Under the pieces are notes generated by a model. The model saw nothing but the letters and a program-made list of their open reading frames with translations, searched no databases and had not been told where the DNA came from. DNA of 64,000 nt, from assembly GCA_025449845.1 (NCBI GenBank), contig JANWIP010000019.1:79369-143368 (forward strand), given 5' to 3'. Positions 43,918 to 51,379 of the stretch are shown here, piece by piece (the first letter of the stretch is position 1; every line of letters begins with the position of its first letter). The stretch is from Solirubrobacteraceae bacterium. GTDB lineage: Bacteria; Actinomycetota; Thermoleophilia; Solirubrobacterales; Solirubrobacteraceae. The position numbers and the translations under genes are program-made.

Positions 43918-44007
43918 GCGCCGCTGCTGCTGGCGCGCTGCTGCTGGTTACGGCGTAAGCGCCGCTGCTGCTGGCGCGCTGCTGCTGGCTACGGCGTAAG
44001 CGCCGCT
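43907..44007. repeat. 41-bp tandem repeat spanning the stop codons of two convergent genes
   Basis: Units start at 43907, 43948 and 43989 (the last is partial, ~19 bp). Each contains GGCGTAAGCGCC, a hairpin with a TAAG loop, and GCGCC...GGCGC arms. The TAA of the TenA-like gene is in unit 1 and the stop of the LLM oxidoreductase (reverse strand) is at the start of unit 3. Both genes therefore end on the same duplicated motif. Confidence 0.9.
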
Positions 44008-45095
44008 CGTACGATCGGCGCTACCTCGTTCGCGAACAGCTCCGTCGCTCGCATCACCTTGTCGTGGGCCAGCGTGCCCACGCTGAGCTGCGCCAGGAAG
44101 CGGTCGTGGTTGAACAGCTCGTGCTCGGCCAGGATCTTCTCGGCCACCTGCTGGGGGCTTCCCACTAGCAGGTGGCCTTCCGGGCCGCATGAGCGGTCGA
44201 ACTGCTCGCGCGTCAGCGGCTGCCAGCCACGCTCGCGGCCGATCCGGTTCATCATCGGCGCATAGGCCGGGAAGTACTCGTCTCGCGCCTGCTGTGAGGT
44301 GGCTGCCACGTAGGTGTGGGAATTGATGCCGACTGCCACCTCGGAGGGCTTGGCCACCGCTACCTCAGAGGGCCTTGCGTCGGCCTCGCCAGCTGGGGAT
44401 GTCTCCCCTGCTTGAGTTTCCCCTGCTTGACGGGCCGCCCCCTGCTTGACGGCCTCCCGATACAGGTCGATCAGCGGTGTAAAACGCGCCGGGGACCCGC
44501 CGATTATTGCCAGCATCAAGGGGAGGCCCAGCGCGCCCGCGCGCATGATCGATCCGGGTGAGCCGCCCACCGCGATCCACACCGGCAACGGGTTCTGCAA
44601 TGGACGGGGGTAGATGCCTACGTCCCGCAGCGCTGCGCGGTGCTTGCCCGACCACGTAACTCGCTCGGACTTGCGCAGGGCCAGCAGCAGTTCCAGCTTC
44701 TCGGAGAACAGCTCGTCGTAATCTTCGAGGTCGTATCCGAACAGCGGGAAGGACTCGGTGAACGAGCCGCGGCCCGCCATGATCTCCGCGCGGCCGTCTG
44801 AGATCAGGTCGAGCGTTGAGAAGTCCTGGAACACCTTCACGGGGTCCGCCGAGCTGAGGACAGTCACGGCGCTGCTCAGGCGTATGTTCTTCGTGCGGGC
44901 TGCCGCTGCCGCCAGGGCCACCGGCGGTGAGGACACCGCGTAGTCGGGGCGATGGTGCTCGCCGAGACCGAAAACTTCCAGCCCCAGTTCGTCTGCCAGC
45001 TCGATCTCCTCCAGCAGCTCGCGTAGGCGCTCGGCGGTGCGCTCTGCTCCCGCGCCGGGGGCGAGATCGGCGAATGTGCACAAGCCCAGTTCCAC
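43989..45095 (-). CDS. LLM class flavin-dependent oxidoreductase
   Basis: A 368-residue bacterial-luciferase-like TIM barrel. The N-terminus ([11 protein letters not shown]), the [15 protein letters not shown] strand-loop, [33 protein letters not shown] and [11 protein letters not shown] fit the subfamily using FMN or F420. The substrate is unknown. An insert near 223-255 contains duplicated AGET and [15 protein letters not shown] units, which are in-frame DNA repeats. It ends in the 41-bp repeat. Confidence 0.88.
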   Translation of the reverse strand: MELGLCTFADLAPGAGAERTAERLRELLEEIELADELGLEVFGLGEHHRPDYAVSSPPVALAAAAARTKNIRLSSAVTVLSSADPVKVFQDFSTLDLISDGRAEIMAGRGSFTESFPLFGYDLEDYDELFSEKLELLLALRKSERVTWSGKHRAALRDVGIYPRPLQNPLPVWIAVGGSPGSIMRAGALGLPLMLAIIGGSPARFTPLIDLYREAVKQGAARQAGETQAGETSPAGEADARPSEVAVAKPSEVAVGINSHTYVAATSQQARDEYFPAYAPMMNRIGRERGWQPLTREQFDRSCGPEGHLLVGSPQQVAEKILAEHELFNHDRFLAQLSVGTLAHDKVMRATELFANEVAPIVRAALTP

Positions 45096-45132
45096 GAGGC
45101 GCCCACTATAGGTGTTGGCGCCTCGCGCTTAT

Positions 45133-45164
45133 TTGGGTGGGCCGGATCTTGGGTGGGCCGGATC
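45133..45164. repeat. 16-bp perfect tandem repeat
   Basis: TTGGGTGGGCCGGATC occurs twice back to back at 45133-45148 and 45149-45164. It lies between the start of the LLM oxidoreductase gene and the stop of the DUF4242 gene, so it falls within the likely promoter region of the former. Confidence 0.85.
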
Positions 45165-45178
45165 TCTCGTCGGTTTCT

Positions 45179-45475
45179 CTAAACCGAGGCTGCCTCTGGA
45201 TCGGGACGGACAATCACCGTATCTGCCACGGGAATGATCTCGTCAACGGGCAGGTCGGCACGGGAGGCATGCTCGCGGATCGCCTCGGGGCTGCTTGCCT
45301 GATAGATGCAGACCGTCCCGACCGATCCTCCGTTCTCCTCCAGGACGTAGCTGCGAATCCAACGGATGTCCTCGGACATCTCCTCATCGCCGACCTGTTT
45401 CGAGCGCCCGGCTGCCTCCTGCAAGTCCTGCGGTGATCGCCATCCGCTGCGTCGCAGGATCACATACGTGTTCAT
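45179..45475 (-). CDS. DUF4242 family small protein
   Basis: A 98-residue ferredoxin-like-fold protein. YVILRRSGW, RWIRSYVLEE, GTVCIYQASSPEAIREHA and the C-terminal DTVIVRPDP are the conserved DUF4242 segments. One Streptomyces member (SCO4226) has been reported as a nickel-binding protein; whether this one binds metal is unknown. The ATG is at 45475 with GAGGAGG upstream. It is probably a single-gene unit. Confidence 0.82.
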   Translation of the reverse strand: MNTYVILRRSGWRSPQDLQEAAGRSKQVGDEEMSEDIRWIRSYVLEENGGSVGTVCIYQASSPEAIREHASRADLPVDEIIPVADTVIVRPDPEAASV

Positions 45476-45527
45476 CTTCGCCTCCTCGAGGGTTGGGATG
45501 CCTGCGAATTCTACGCCTTTCGCATCC

Positions 45528-45713
45528 TCAGTCGCCTGAGTTTCGCCAGTTCAGCGTGAGGCGCCATGCGCGCATCATGAAAAGGCCCGCCGCTACGGAC
45601 GCGAGGCTGCTGTGGCGTCGCCAGATGTCTTCCCCGCGCGTAAGTTCGATCAGCGTGCCGAGGACTCCGAGGACTACGAACAGGACCCCAAGGAAGAACG
45701 CCGCACGACGCAT
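45528..45713 (-). CDS. predicted small membrane protein
   Basis: 61 residues. One clear transmembrane helix (FFLGVLFVVLGVLGTLI, ~6-22) is followed by a charged loop and a weaker amphipathic helix (SVAAGLFMMRAWRLTL). GGATAG lies upstream of the ATG at 45713. I do not recognise a family, and the ORF is short, so expression is uncertain. Confidence 0.45.
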   Translation of the reverse strand: MRRAAFFLGVLFVVLGVLGTLIELTRGEDIWRRHSSLASVAAGLFMMRAWRLTLNWRNSGD

Positions 45714-45838
45714 GCCTATCCATCGGCGGGCCGCGCGGTGCGCTTAAGGGGCGTCGGCGGGCGGATTGGAGTCCCATCCCTGAGCCGCGCTACCCTCCCG
45801 CGATCTACGTGCGCTGATAGTTCAGCACGCGAACGCCC

Positions 45839-45871
45839 CTACATCTCGAGGATCTCAATTCTGTAGCCATC
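45839..45871 (-). pseudogene. remnant of a glyoxalase (VOC) gene 3' end
   Basis: Read on the minus strand, these bases encode DGYRIEILEM followed by TAG, almost identical to DGYRVEILEM near the end of the complete glyoxalase at 46421-46801. Nothing recognisable precedes it. It lies on the other side of the hicAB pair from the intact gene. Confidence 0.55.
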
Positions 45872-45918
45872 GAGCTACCGTACGGTTTGCAACTCGTCGC
45901 CGACGCGCCTGACGGCGT

Positions 45919-46164
45919 TCAGGCGTACACGAGTTCGGCGCTTGCTGTCGTCGCAACCGGCTCCGGGTGCAGTGGCGCCAGCGTCACGGTTGGCGGCGCC
46001 TCTCCTGGGCCGGCGAGGGCAAGTGAGATTCCTTCCTGGAGGCTCTCCCGCAGCTCATCCAAATTGTCGCCCGTGGCGAACACGCCAGGGTGCTCATCCA
46101 CCGTTGCCCAAAGGGACCCATCCTCGAGTCGTACGTTGACGTGCAGTTGCTGAGGCTCAGGCAT
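45919..46164 (-). CDS. hicB: HicB-like antitoxin
   Basis: An 81-residue protein. AAGGAGAG precedes the ATG at 46164. The N-terminal ~55 residues match the HicB partial RNase-H fold (VRLEDGSLWATVDEHPGVFATGDNLDELRESLQEGI). HicB binds and neutralises HicA and usually represses the operon. The usual C-terminal DNA-binding domain is absent or reduced to ~25 residues, as in short HicB proteins. It lies 25 bp downstream of hicA on the same strand. Confidence 0.78.
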   Translation of the reverse strand: MPEPQQLHVNVRLEDGSLWATVDEHPGVFATGDNLDELRESLQEGISLALAGPGEAPPTVTLAPLHPEPVATTASAELVYA

Positions 46165-46189
46165 CGTGCTCTCCTTTAAGGATATCGGC

Positions 46190-46390
46190 TCAACCGCGCT
46201 TGTCCTCAAGACCTGCCTCGCGCCGCAGTTGTGCCTCGAAGCCCTTCGAGTATGCGCGCCGCTTGTTCTCGGGAAGCGTAATCGGCCTGTATCCGGGCTT
46301 CGTCATCTTGGCCTGGTGCTTGCCGCCACGGTCGAGCGTCCAGCCCTCCCGCTGGAGACGCTTGATCCATTCCTTCTGAGTTGCCGGCAT
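46190..46390 (-). CDS. hicA: HicA-like mRNA interferase toxin
   Basis: A 66-residue dsRBD-fold protein. LQREGWTLDRGGKHQAKMT contains His25, the expected catalytic His of HicA toxins, preceded by the usual Gly-Lys. PITLPENKRR and FEAQLRREAGL complete the fold. It would cleave mRNA when not bound by HicB. The toxin gene precedes the antitoxin gene, the standard order. The start is ATG at 46390. Confidence 0.78.
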   Translation of the reverse strand: MPATQKEWIKRLQREGWTLDRGGKHQAKMTKPGYRPITLPENKRRAYSKGFEAQLRREAGLEDKRG

Positions 46391-46420
46391 GACTTCACGA
46401 TCGTGGCAGCCGGTCCGGCG

Positions 46421-46801
46421 TTATCCCAACATCTCCAATATCTCGACTCTATAGCCATCCGGATCACGCACAAAGCAGAGTCGGGAGCCGCCCTCGCGGA
46501 TCGTGTAAGGCGGCTTCTCGGGCTCGATGCCCAGGACTGCAAGCTGCGCCAGCATGTCATCCAGATCGGGGGCGGTGATGGCAATGTGGCCGTATGCCGT
46601 CCCTATCTCATAGGACTCCACGCCGAAGTTGTAGGTCAGCTCCAGGCGCGGCATTTCGCCGTCGCCGGGCTGGTTCATGAAGACGTTCACGGCCTCGTCG
46701 CGGATCGGTACGCGGCCGACCTCCTTGAAGCCCAACGCCTCGTAGAAGGCCACCGAGCGGTCGATGTCGGTAATGCGGTAGCAGGTGTGGATAAGGGCCA
46801 T
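46421..46801 (-). CDS. lactoylglutathione lyase-like VOC family protein (glyoxalase I)
   Basis: A 126-residue protein; GGAGGATCG precedes the ATG at 46801. Four metal ligands match glyoxalase I: His5, Glu54, His72 and Glu120, with spacing almost equal to E. coli GloA. The fold repeat (YRITDIDRSVAFYEALGF and HIAITAPDLDDML) is clear. It probably isomerises a methylglyoxal-thiol adduct; because actinobacteria often use mycothiol, the thiol partner may not be glutathione. It is followed by hicAB on the same strand. Confidence 0.88.
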   Translation of the reverse strand: MALIHTCYRITDIDRSVAFYEALGFKEVGRVPIRDEAVNVFMNQPGDGEMPRLELTYNFGVESYEIGTAYGHIAITAPDLDDMLAQLAVLGIEPEKPPYTIREGGSRLCFVRDPDGYRVEILEMLG

Positions 46802-46885
46802 CGATCCTCCAGCGTGGTTGTGATGAGCGGACGCGAGGGCAACGATGTTGGCACGGGCACCCGCCAAGGCGTCAGTCGTGCAAGT

Positions 46886-47722
46886 ATGGCGCGCATGATC
46901 GTGGAGCGAGCGATGCATCCGCAGTTCCTCTCGAACACTTACCTGGTGGCGGACGGGGAAGGTGGGCCCGCCTTCTTCGTGGATGCCGGGGGTCCTGTGG
47001 GGGGGTTGGTGGAGGCCGCGGGGCGCTTGGAGCTGACCCCGACGCATGTGCTGCTGACGCACCACCACTTCGATCACGTCAGCGAGGTGGGGACGCTGCT
47101 CAAGAAGTGGCCTGGCCTTGAGGTGCTGATTCATCCGCTGGAGCGCGAGTTGCTCGATGGCGGAACGGAGGGCGGTGTGGCGACCGGGACGGTCGAGGCC
47201 GGCGAGACGCTGCACATGGGCGCGCTTGAGGTGCGCCCTCTGCGCACTCCGGGGCACACGGCGGGGATGCTGTCCTTCCTCGTGGGCATGCCCACGGGTG
47301 GTGGGGGCAGGCATGCGACGACGACGGCGCCCGGTGGTTTCACGGGTGGCGATGCGATGGTGTTTACGGGCGACACGCTGTTCCGCGGCTCCGTGGGTGG
47401 GGTCAGGGCACCCGGGCACACCACCTACACCGACCTACGGGACTCGATCATGGGCACGCTGATGGAGCTGCCGCCGCAGACCATCATCCAGCCGGGGCAC
47501 GCCGATGCCACGACGGTGGCGCGGGAGTGGGAGGAGAACGAGTTCATTCGCGTTTGGCGGGGACTCGATCCGGAAGGCGTGGCTCCTTGCATCGCGCTGG
47601 GGGAACCGGCCACGCTGGTGCTGTTGGGCGAGGATTACGATGGCGGCAAGAAGGCTTGGGTGCGCTGGGGCGACGGCACAGATGACATCGTGCCCGGCTC
47701 CCAGGTCAAGGCAACCGCCTGA
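46886..47722 (+). CDS. metallo-beta-lactamase-fold hydrolase (glyoxalase II-like)
   Basis: A 278-residue protein. The metal motif HHHFDHVSE is at ~57-65, followed by TPGHTAG, FTGDTLF and PGH. A low-complexity, Gly/Thr-rich insert (~139-157) sits between two core strands. The C-terminal ~50 residues (LVLLGEDYDGGKKAWVRWGDG) look like a small SH3-like barrel. The divergent glyoxalase I-like gene suggests a two-step aldehyde detoxification pair, which is inference. The ATG at 46886 or 46895 fits; the open frame further upstream is antisense to three genes and was not used. Confidence 0.84.
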   Translation: MARMIVERAMHPQFLSNTYLVADGEGGPAFFVDAGGPVGGLVEAAGRLELTPTHVLLTHHHFDHVSEVGTLLKKWPGLEVLIHPLERELLDGGTEGGVATGTVEAGETLHMGALEVRPLRTPGHTAGMLSFLVGMPTGGGGRHATTTAPGGFTGGDAMVFTGDTLFRGSVGGVRAPGHTTYTDLRDSIMGTLMELPPQTIIQPGHADATTVAREWEENEFIRVWRGLDPEGVAPCIALGEPATLVLLGEDYDGGKKAWVRWGDGTDDIVPGSQVKATA

Positions 47723-47750
47723 GCTCCCAGGGTCGCCGTAAGATCACTGA

Positions 47751-49175
47751 GTGGCCCGCGAAGGCAAGAACAAGAAGGAAAGCGACAGCATCCCCACCTC
47801 AAGGGTGCGTCGCACGGCGACCGTGGGGAGGCTGGCGGCCAAAGAGGCCGTGAAGCAGTTCGGCACGCGCGCGGCGAACGTGACGCGCGGCGAGCAGGAG
47901 TCCGAAGAAGCGATGGCCCGCCGCCAGCTCCAGACCGCCAAGCAGATCGTGGCGGCGCTGGGGACGATGAAGGGCGCGGCGATGAAGCTCGGGCAGGTGA
48001 TGAGCTTCCTCGACGTGGGCCTCGTGGGGGAGGAGCACCGCGAGGAGTTCCAGCGCGAGTTGGCCAAGCTCAGGGACGCGGCGCCGACGGTCTCTTTCAA
48101 GCAGATGCGCAAGGTCATCGAGGACGACCTGGAAGAACCGATCAAGGATGTGTTCGCCGAGTTTGACGAGGAGCCGATCGCGGCGGCCTCCATCGGGCAG
48201 GTCTACTGCGCGCGCCTGAAGGACGATGGCCGCGAGGTGGCGGTGAAGGTGCAGTACCCGGGCGTAGCCGCGGCCGTACGCGCGGACATGCAGAACCTCG
48301 ACATGATCATGCGCCTGCTCAAGCGCATGACTCCGGGGATGGATGTCAAGGCGCTGACGAAGGAGATCCAGGAGCGCATCGGCGAGGAGCTCGACTACGA
48401 GCTTGAGGCGCAGAACCAGCGCTCACTGGCCCGTATCTACCGGGGGCACCCTTTCATCGTGGTGCCTGATGTGATCACGAGCCTCTCGCGCGAGCGCGTC
48501 CTGGTGAGCGAGTTCGTCAGCGGCGTGGGCTTCGAGGAGATCAAGGAGTACCCCCAGGAGCAGCGCGATCGCGTCGGCGAGATCGTGTTTCGCTTCTTCC
48601 TCGGCTGCCTCTACCGCCATCGGCAGTTCTCCGGGGACCCGCACCCAGGCAACTTCCTGCTGCTCTCCGACGGCCGCATGGCCTTCCTGGACTTCGGCCT
48701 CTTCAAGCGCATGGATGCTGAGCCGGTGGAGCTCGAGCTGGCCGCCCAGCGCGCCGTCAGCGAGGGCGACGCTCAGACACTGCACCGGCTGCTGGCCGAG
48801 TCGGGTTTTCTGCCCGAGCCTGAGCGAGTTGACCCCGACAATCTGCTGGCCTTCATCGAAGACGCCATCTGGTGGTACACCACCGCTGATGAAGTGGTCG
48901 AGCTGACGCCTGAGATCGCCACGCAGGTGATGATCGAAAGCTCCGACCCGCGTTCCTCGCACTTCCGCGAGATGCGCCATCAGGACATGCGCCCCGAGCA
49001 CCTCTTCGGGCGGCGCATGGAGATGTTGACCTTGGCGGTCCTCTCCCAGCTGCGCGCTCGCAACAACTGGCATCGCATCGCGCGCGAGTGGATGTATGGC
49101 GATGAGCCCGTCACCGAGCTCGGGCGCCAGGAGGCCGATTTCTACACACAGGGCGGCGCGGTAGCCACCTCGTAG
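47751..49175 (+). CDS. ABC1/UbiB (AarF) family atypical kinase
   Basis: A 474-residue protein with the defining motifs: KLGQVMS in the N-terminal KxGQ extension, the Ala-rich nucleotide loop AAASIGQVY, the VAVKVQYPG lysine, ELDYELEAQN, and DPHPGNFLL with LDFG for metal binding. Homologues act as ATPases supporting isoprenoid-quinone or lipid metabolism at the membrane; in actinobacteria the quinone would be menaquinone. There is no clear C-terminal transmembrane pair. The start is GTG at 47751. Confidence 0.9.
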   Translation: MAREGKNKKESDSIPTSRVRRTATVGRLAAKEAVKQFGTRAANVTRGEQESEEAMARRQLQTAKQIVAALGTMKGAAMKLGQVMSFLDVGLVGEEHREEFQRELAKLRDAAPTVSFKQMRKVIEDDLEEPIKDVFAEFDEEPIAAASIGQVYCARLKDDGREVAVKVQYPGVAAAVRADMQNLDMIMRLLKRMTPGMDVKALTKEIQERIGEELDYELEAQNQRSLARIYRGHPFIVVPDVITSLSRERVLVSEFVSGVGFEEIKEYPQEQRDRVGEIVFRFFLGCLYRHRQFSGDPHPGNFLLLSDGRMAFLDFGLFKRMDAEPVELELAAQRAVSEGDAQTLHRLLAESGFLPEPERVDPDNLLAFIEDAIWWYTTADEVVELTPEIATQVMIESSDPRSSHFREMRHQDMRPEHLFGRRMEMLTLAVLSQLRARNNWHRIAREWMYGDEPVTELGRQEADFYTQGGAVATS

Positions 49176-49186
49176 AGGGTTTGAGG

Positions 49187-49208
49187 AGGACCCCCCGGAG
49201 GGGGTCCT
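49187..49208. terminator. terminator hairpin after the UbiB-type gene
   Basis: AGGACCCCC (49187-49195) pairs perfectly with GGGGGTCCT (49200-49208) around a CGGA loop. It is 12 bp past the stop and 38 bp before the stop of the convergent pyruvate kinase gene. It has no U-run. Confidence 0.75.
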
Positions 49209-49245
49209 GTGTGGGTTGCGTCCTGCGTAGCCTCACGGCGACGCG

Positions 49246-50655
49246 CTAAACCACCTGGATCTGCACCAAACTAGTCGTCCCGGGGCGCCCGCTTGGCAGC
49301 CCCGCGGTGATTCCCACGCGCTGGCCGGGCTTGCACCATCCCAACTCCACCACGCGGCGCGCAGAGTCGGCGATCAGGGCCTCCGTTGTCTCGTGGCGGG
49401 GGATCGAGGCGGCGCGCACGCCCCACATCAGACCGCAGCGGCGCACCGTCTCCCGGCCGGGGGAGAGAGCGTAGATGGGAACCGTGGGGCGGTGCGCTGA
49501 GACGATGCGCGCCGAGCGACCGGAGAGGGTGGGGACCACCAGAGCGTCCAGGCGCAGCTCGCGGGCGGCCACGCAAAGGCTGTGTGCAAGCGTGTAAGCG
49601 GGGTCGCTGTTCTTGCGCATCACGCGCGAGGCGTTCCAGTCCTCATAAGGGGCCACCGCCTCGGCCTGCTTGGCAACGGCAGCCATCATTTCGATCGCCT
49701 CCACCGGATAGGCGCCCACGGCCGTCTCCTGAGAGAGCATCACCGCGTCGGTGCCGTCGAGGATCGCATTGGCCACGTCGGCCACCTCCGCACGGGTGGG
49801 TCGCGAGGAGGTCACCATCGAGTCGAGCATCTGCGTCGCTGTGATCGAGGGGCGCGCCAGACGGCCCGCCAGGCGCAGCAGCTCCTTCTGCACGATCGGC
49901 ACACGCTCGATCGGCAACTCGATGCCGAGGTCTCCGCGCGCCACCATCACGCAGTCGGCCGCCTTGAGGATATCTTCGGCGCATTCAACCGCCTGGGGCT
50001 TCTCCATCTTGGCGATCAGCGGCAGGCGCGTGTGCTCCCGCACGTCTTCCACGTCCTTGGGGCGGCGCACGAAGGACAGCGCCACCATGTCCACGCCGAT
50101 CGACTCGCCGTGACGCAGCAGCTCCAAATCCTCCTCGCCCACCGCCGGCAGCCCATCGGCTGGACCGGGGATGTTGACACCCTGGCGCGAGGCCACTGCG
50201 CCGCCGACCTCCACCTCGGCGTCCACCTCGTGTGCTCCCGCTCTGACTGCGGCAACGCGTAGGCGCACCGAGCCGTCGGCCAGATAAAGCACCGCACCCT
50301 CCTCCAGTGCGTCGGGCAGGCCTGCCCAGGAGATGTTCATGCGCTTGGCATCGCCTTCGTCCTCTTCGTTGCCGCACACGAACGTCACGCCGTCGCCTGG
50401 CTTCAGCTCCACGATGTCCTCGCGCAGCGGGCCGATGCGCAGCTTGGGGCCTGGCAGGTCCTGCAGGATCGCCACCGGGCGCCCCGCGCGTCCGGCCGCG
50501 TCGCGCACGCGGAGCACCGTCTCTGCGTGCTCCTCCAGGTTCCCGTGCGAGTAGTTGAGCCGTGCCACGTCCATCCCGGCCTCCACCATTGCCAGCAGCG
50601 TGTCTGGCTCGCGCGAGGCGGGGCCGATGGTGGCGACGATCTTTGTGCGGCGCAT
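49246..50655 (-). CDS. pyk: pyruvate kinase
   Basis: A 469-residue glycolytic enzyme making pyruvate and ATP from phosphoenolpyruvate and ADP. It begins RRTKIVATIGPAS. The active-site segment IAKMEKPQAV with catalytic Lys, ARGDLGIELP for Mg/K binding, and TQMLDSM are all present. The C-terminal allosteric domain is complete. The ATG at 50655 fits the family; the frame continues upstream through two in-frame 33-bp repeats, so a longer N-terminus cannot be fully excluded. Confidence 0.96.
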   Translation of the reverse strand: MRRTKIVATIGPASREPDTLLAMVEAGMDVARLNYSHGNLEEHAETVLRVRDAAGRAGRPVAILQDLPGPKLRIGPLREDIVELKPGDGVTFVCGNEEDEGDAKRMNISWAGLPDALEEGAVLYLADGSVRLRVAAVRAGAHEVDAEVEVGGAVASRQGVNIPGPADGLPAVGEEDLELLRHGESIGVDMVALSFVRRPKDVEDVREHTRLPLIAKMEKPQAVECAEDILKAADCVMVARGDLGIELPIERVPIVQKELLRLAGRLARPSITATQMLDSMVTSSRPTRAEVADVANAILDGTDAVMLSQETAVGAYPVEAIEMMAAVAKQAEAVAPYEDWNASRVMRKNSDPAYTLAHSLCVAARELRLDALVVPTLSGRSARIVSAHRPTVPIYALSPGRETVRRCGLMWGVRAASIPRHETTEALIADSARRVVELGWCKPGQRVGITAGLPSGRPGTTSLVQIQVV

Positions 50656-50697
50656 ATTGATTGGATCGTATGTCAAGCGGGCCGCGCGCCCGTAAGT

Positions 50698-50761
50698 GGC
50701 ACAAGGCATGGACGAAAGTTCTGTGCCTTGTGCCCAAGGCATGGACGAAAGTTCTGTGCCT
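50698..50761. repeat. duplicated 27-bp element upstream of pyruvate kinase
   Basis: A 27-bp sequence starting CAAGGCATGGACGAAAG is found at 50702-50728 and 50735-50761 (period 33). An 11-bp inverted repeat, GGCACAAGGCA (50698-50708) with TGCCTTGTGCC (50724-50734), encloses the first copy. Read toward pyk, the period equals 11 codons and keeps the pyk frame. Confidence 0.85.
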
Positions 50762-50814
50762 GCTTTGCCCTCGTCAGCCGTCATCCTTTGATGATGCTCG
50801 GTCCTTCCCGCCCC

Positions 50815-51021
50815 ATGCCCCGCGTCGGCGCCCGCGCGCGCGTCGCGCACTTTGGCGGAGGCTTTGAGGCGGCCGTCGTTCTCACCGTTCACGATCAGGG
50901 GCGGCGGCTGGAGGTGCGCTGTGAGGGGGGCGAGATGCTCGAGTTCGCTCTCTCTCCGGCGACCGCCAGATTCGTTGCGGCGGGCAGCTCGCACGGGGCG
51001 CGCTTGGAGCTGCTCGACTAA
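50815..51021 (+). CDS. predicted small protein of unknown function
   Basis: 68 residues from ATG 50815 (MPRVGARARV). It is rich in beta-strand-like segments (FEAAVVLTVHDQGRRLEVRCEGGEMLEFALSP), which suggests a small beta-barrel. No family is recognised. The upstream in-frame region is repetitive and probably not translated. It is convergent with the small gene at 51027. Confidence 0.45.
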   Translation: MPRVGARARVAHFGGGFEAAVVLTVHDQGRRLEVRCEGGEMLEFALSPATARFVAAGSSHGARLELLD

Positions 51022-51026
51022 GCGAG

Positions 51027-51365
51027 TCAGGGGGCCTGCACGTCGGGGAAGTTCTCTGCACAGTGCTCTCGCAGCACTCCTCTGATCCAGTCGCGCTCCT
51101 CGGGTGAGGACACGCGGAAGCGCTGCAGCAACTCGCGCTGGCGTTTGATCGGCACGCCGGCGATCTCCCAGCGGACAGCCAGGCGCTCGAACAGGAACTC
51201 GACCGCTCGGTGCCAAGCATCCTCGCGGGACAGCGGATTGCCGGTCAGGACGCTGGCGTACTCCTGTCGCGTGGCCGGCGTGAGTGAGCCGCGCAGGGTC
51301 AGCACGTTGCCCTCCGCGTCCTTGTAGTCGCTGGTCGGAGCGACCAGCCGGTCGCGCTTGCTCAA
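51027..51365 (-). CDS. small helical protein of unknown function downstream of an MBL enzyme
   Basis: 112 residues from TTG 51365 (LSKRDRLVAP read as Met). Charged, helical, no signal or membrane segment: EDAWHRAVEFLFERLAVRWE and KRQRELLQRFRVSSPEERDWIRGVL. It starts 14 bp after the stop of the NTF2-MBL gene on the same strand, so it is probably co-transcribed. I do not recognise the family, and the TTG start is chosen because it follows directly from the gene upstream. Confidence 0.6.
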   Translation of the reverse strand: MSKRDRLVAPTSDYKDAEGNVLTLRGSLTPATRQEYASVLTGNPLSREDAWHRAVEFLFERLAVRWEIAGVPIKRQRELLQRFRVSSPEERDWIRGVLREHCAENFPDVQAP

Positions 51366-51379
51366 CGCCCGATCCGTCT

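Noticed and set aside
46166..46885. 240-codon N-terminal extension of the MBL-fold gene
   Set aside because: Antisense to hicA and the glyoxalase gene; the MBL fold begins at the ATG near 46886.
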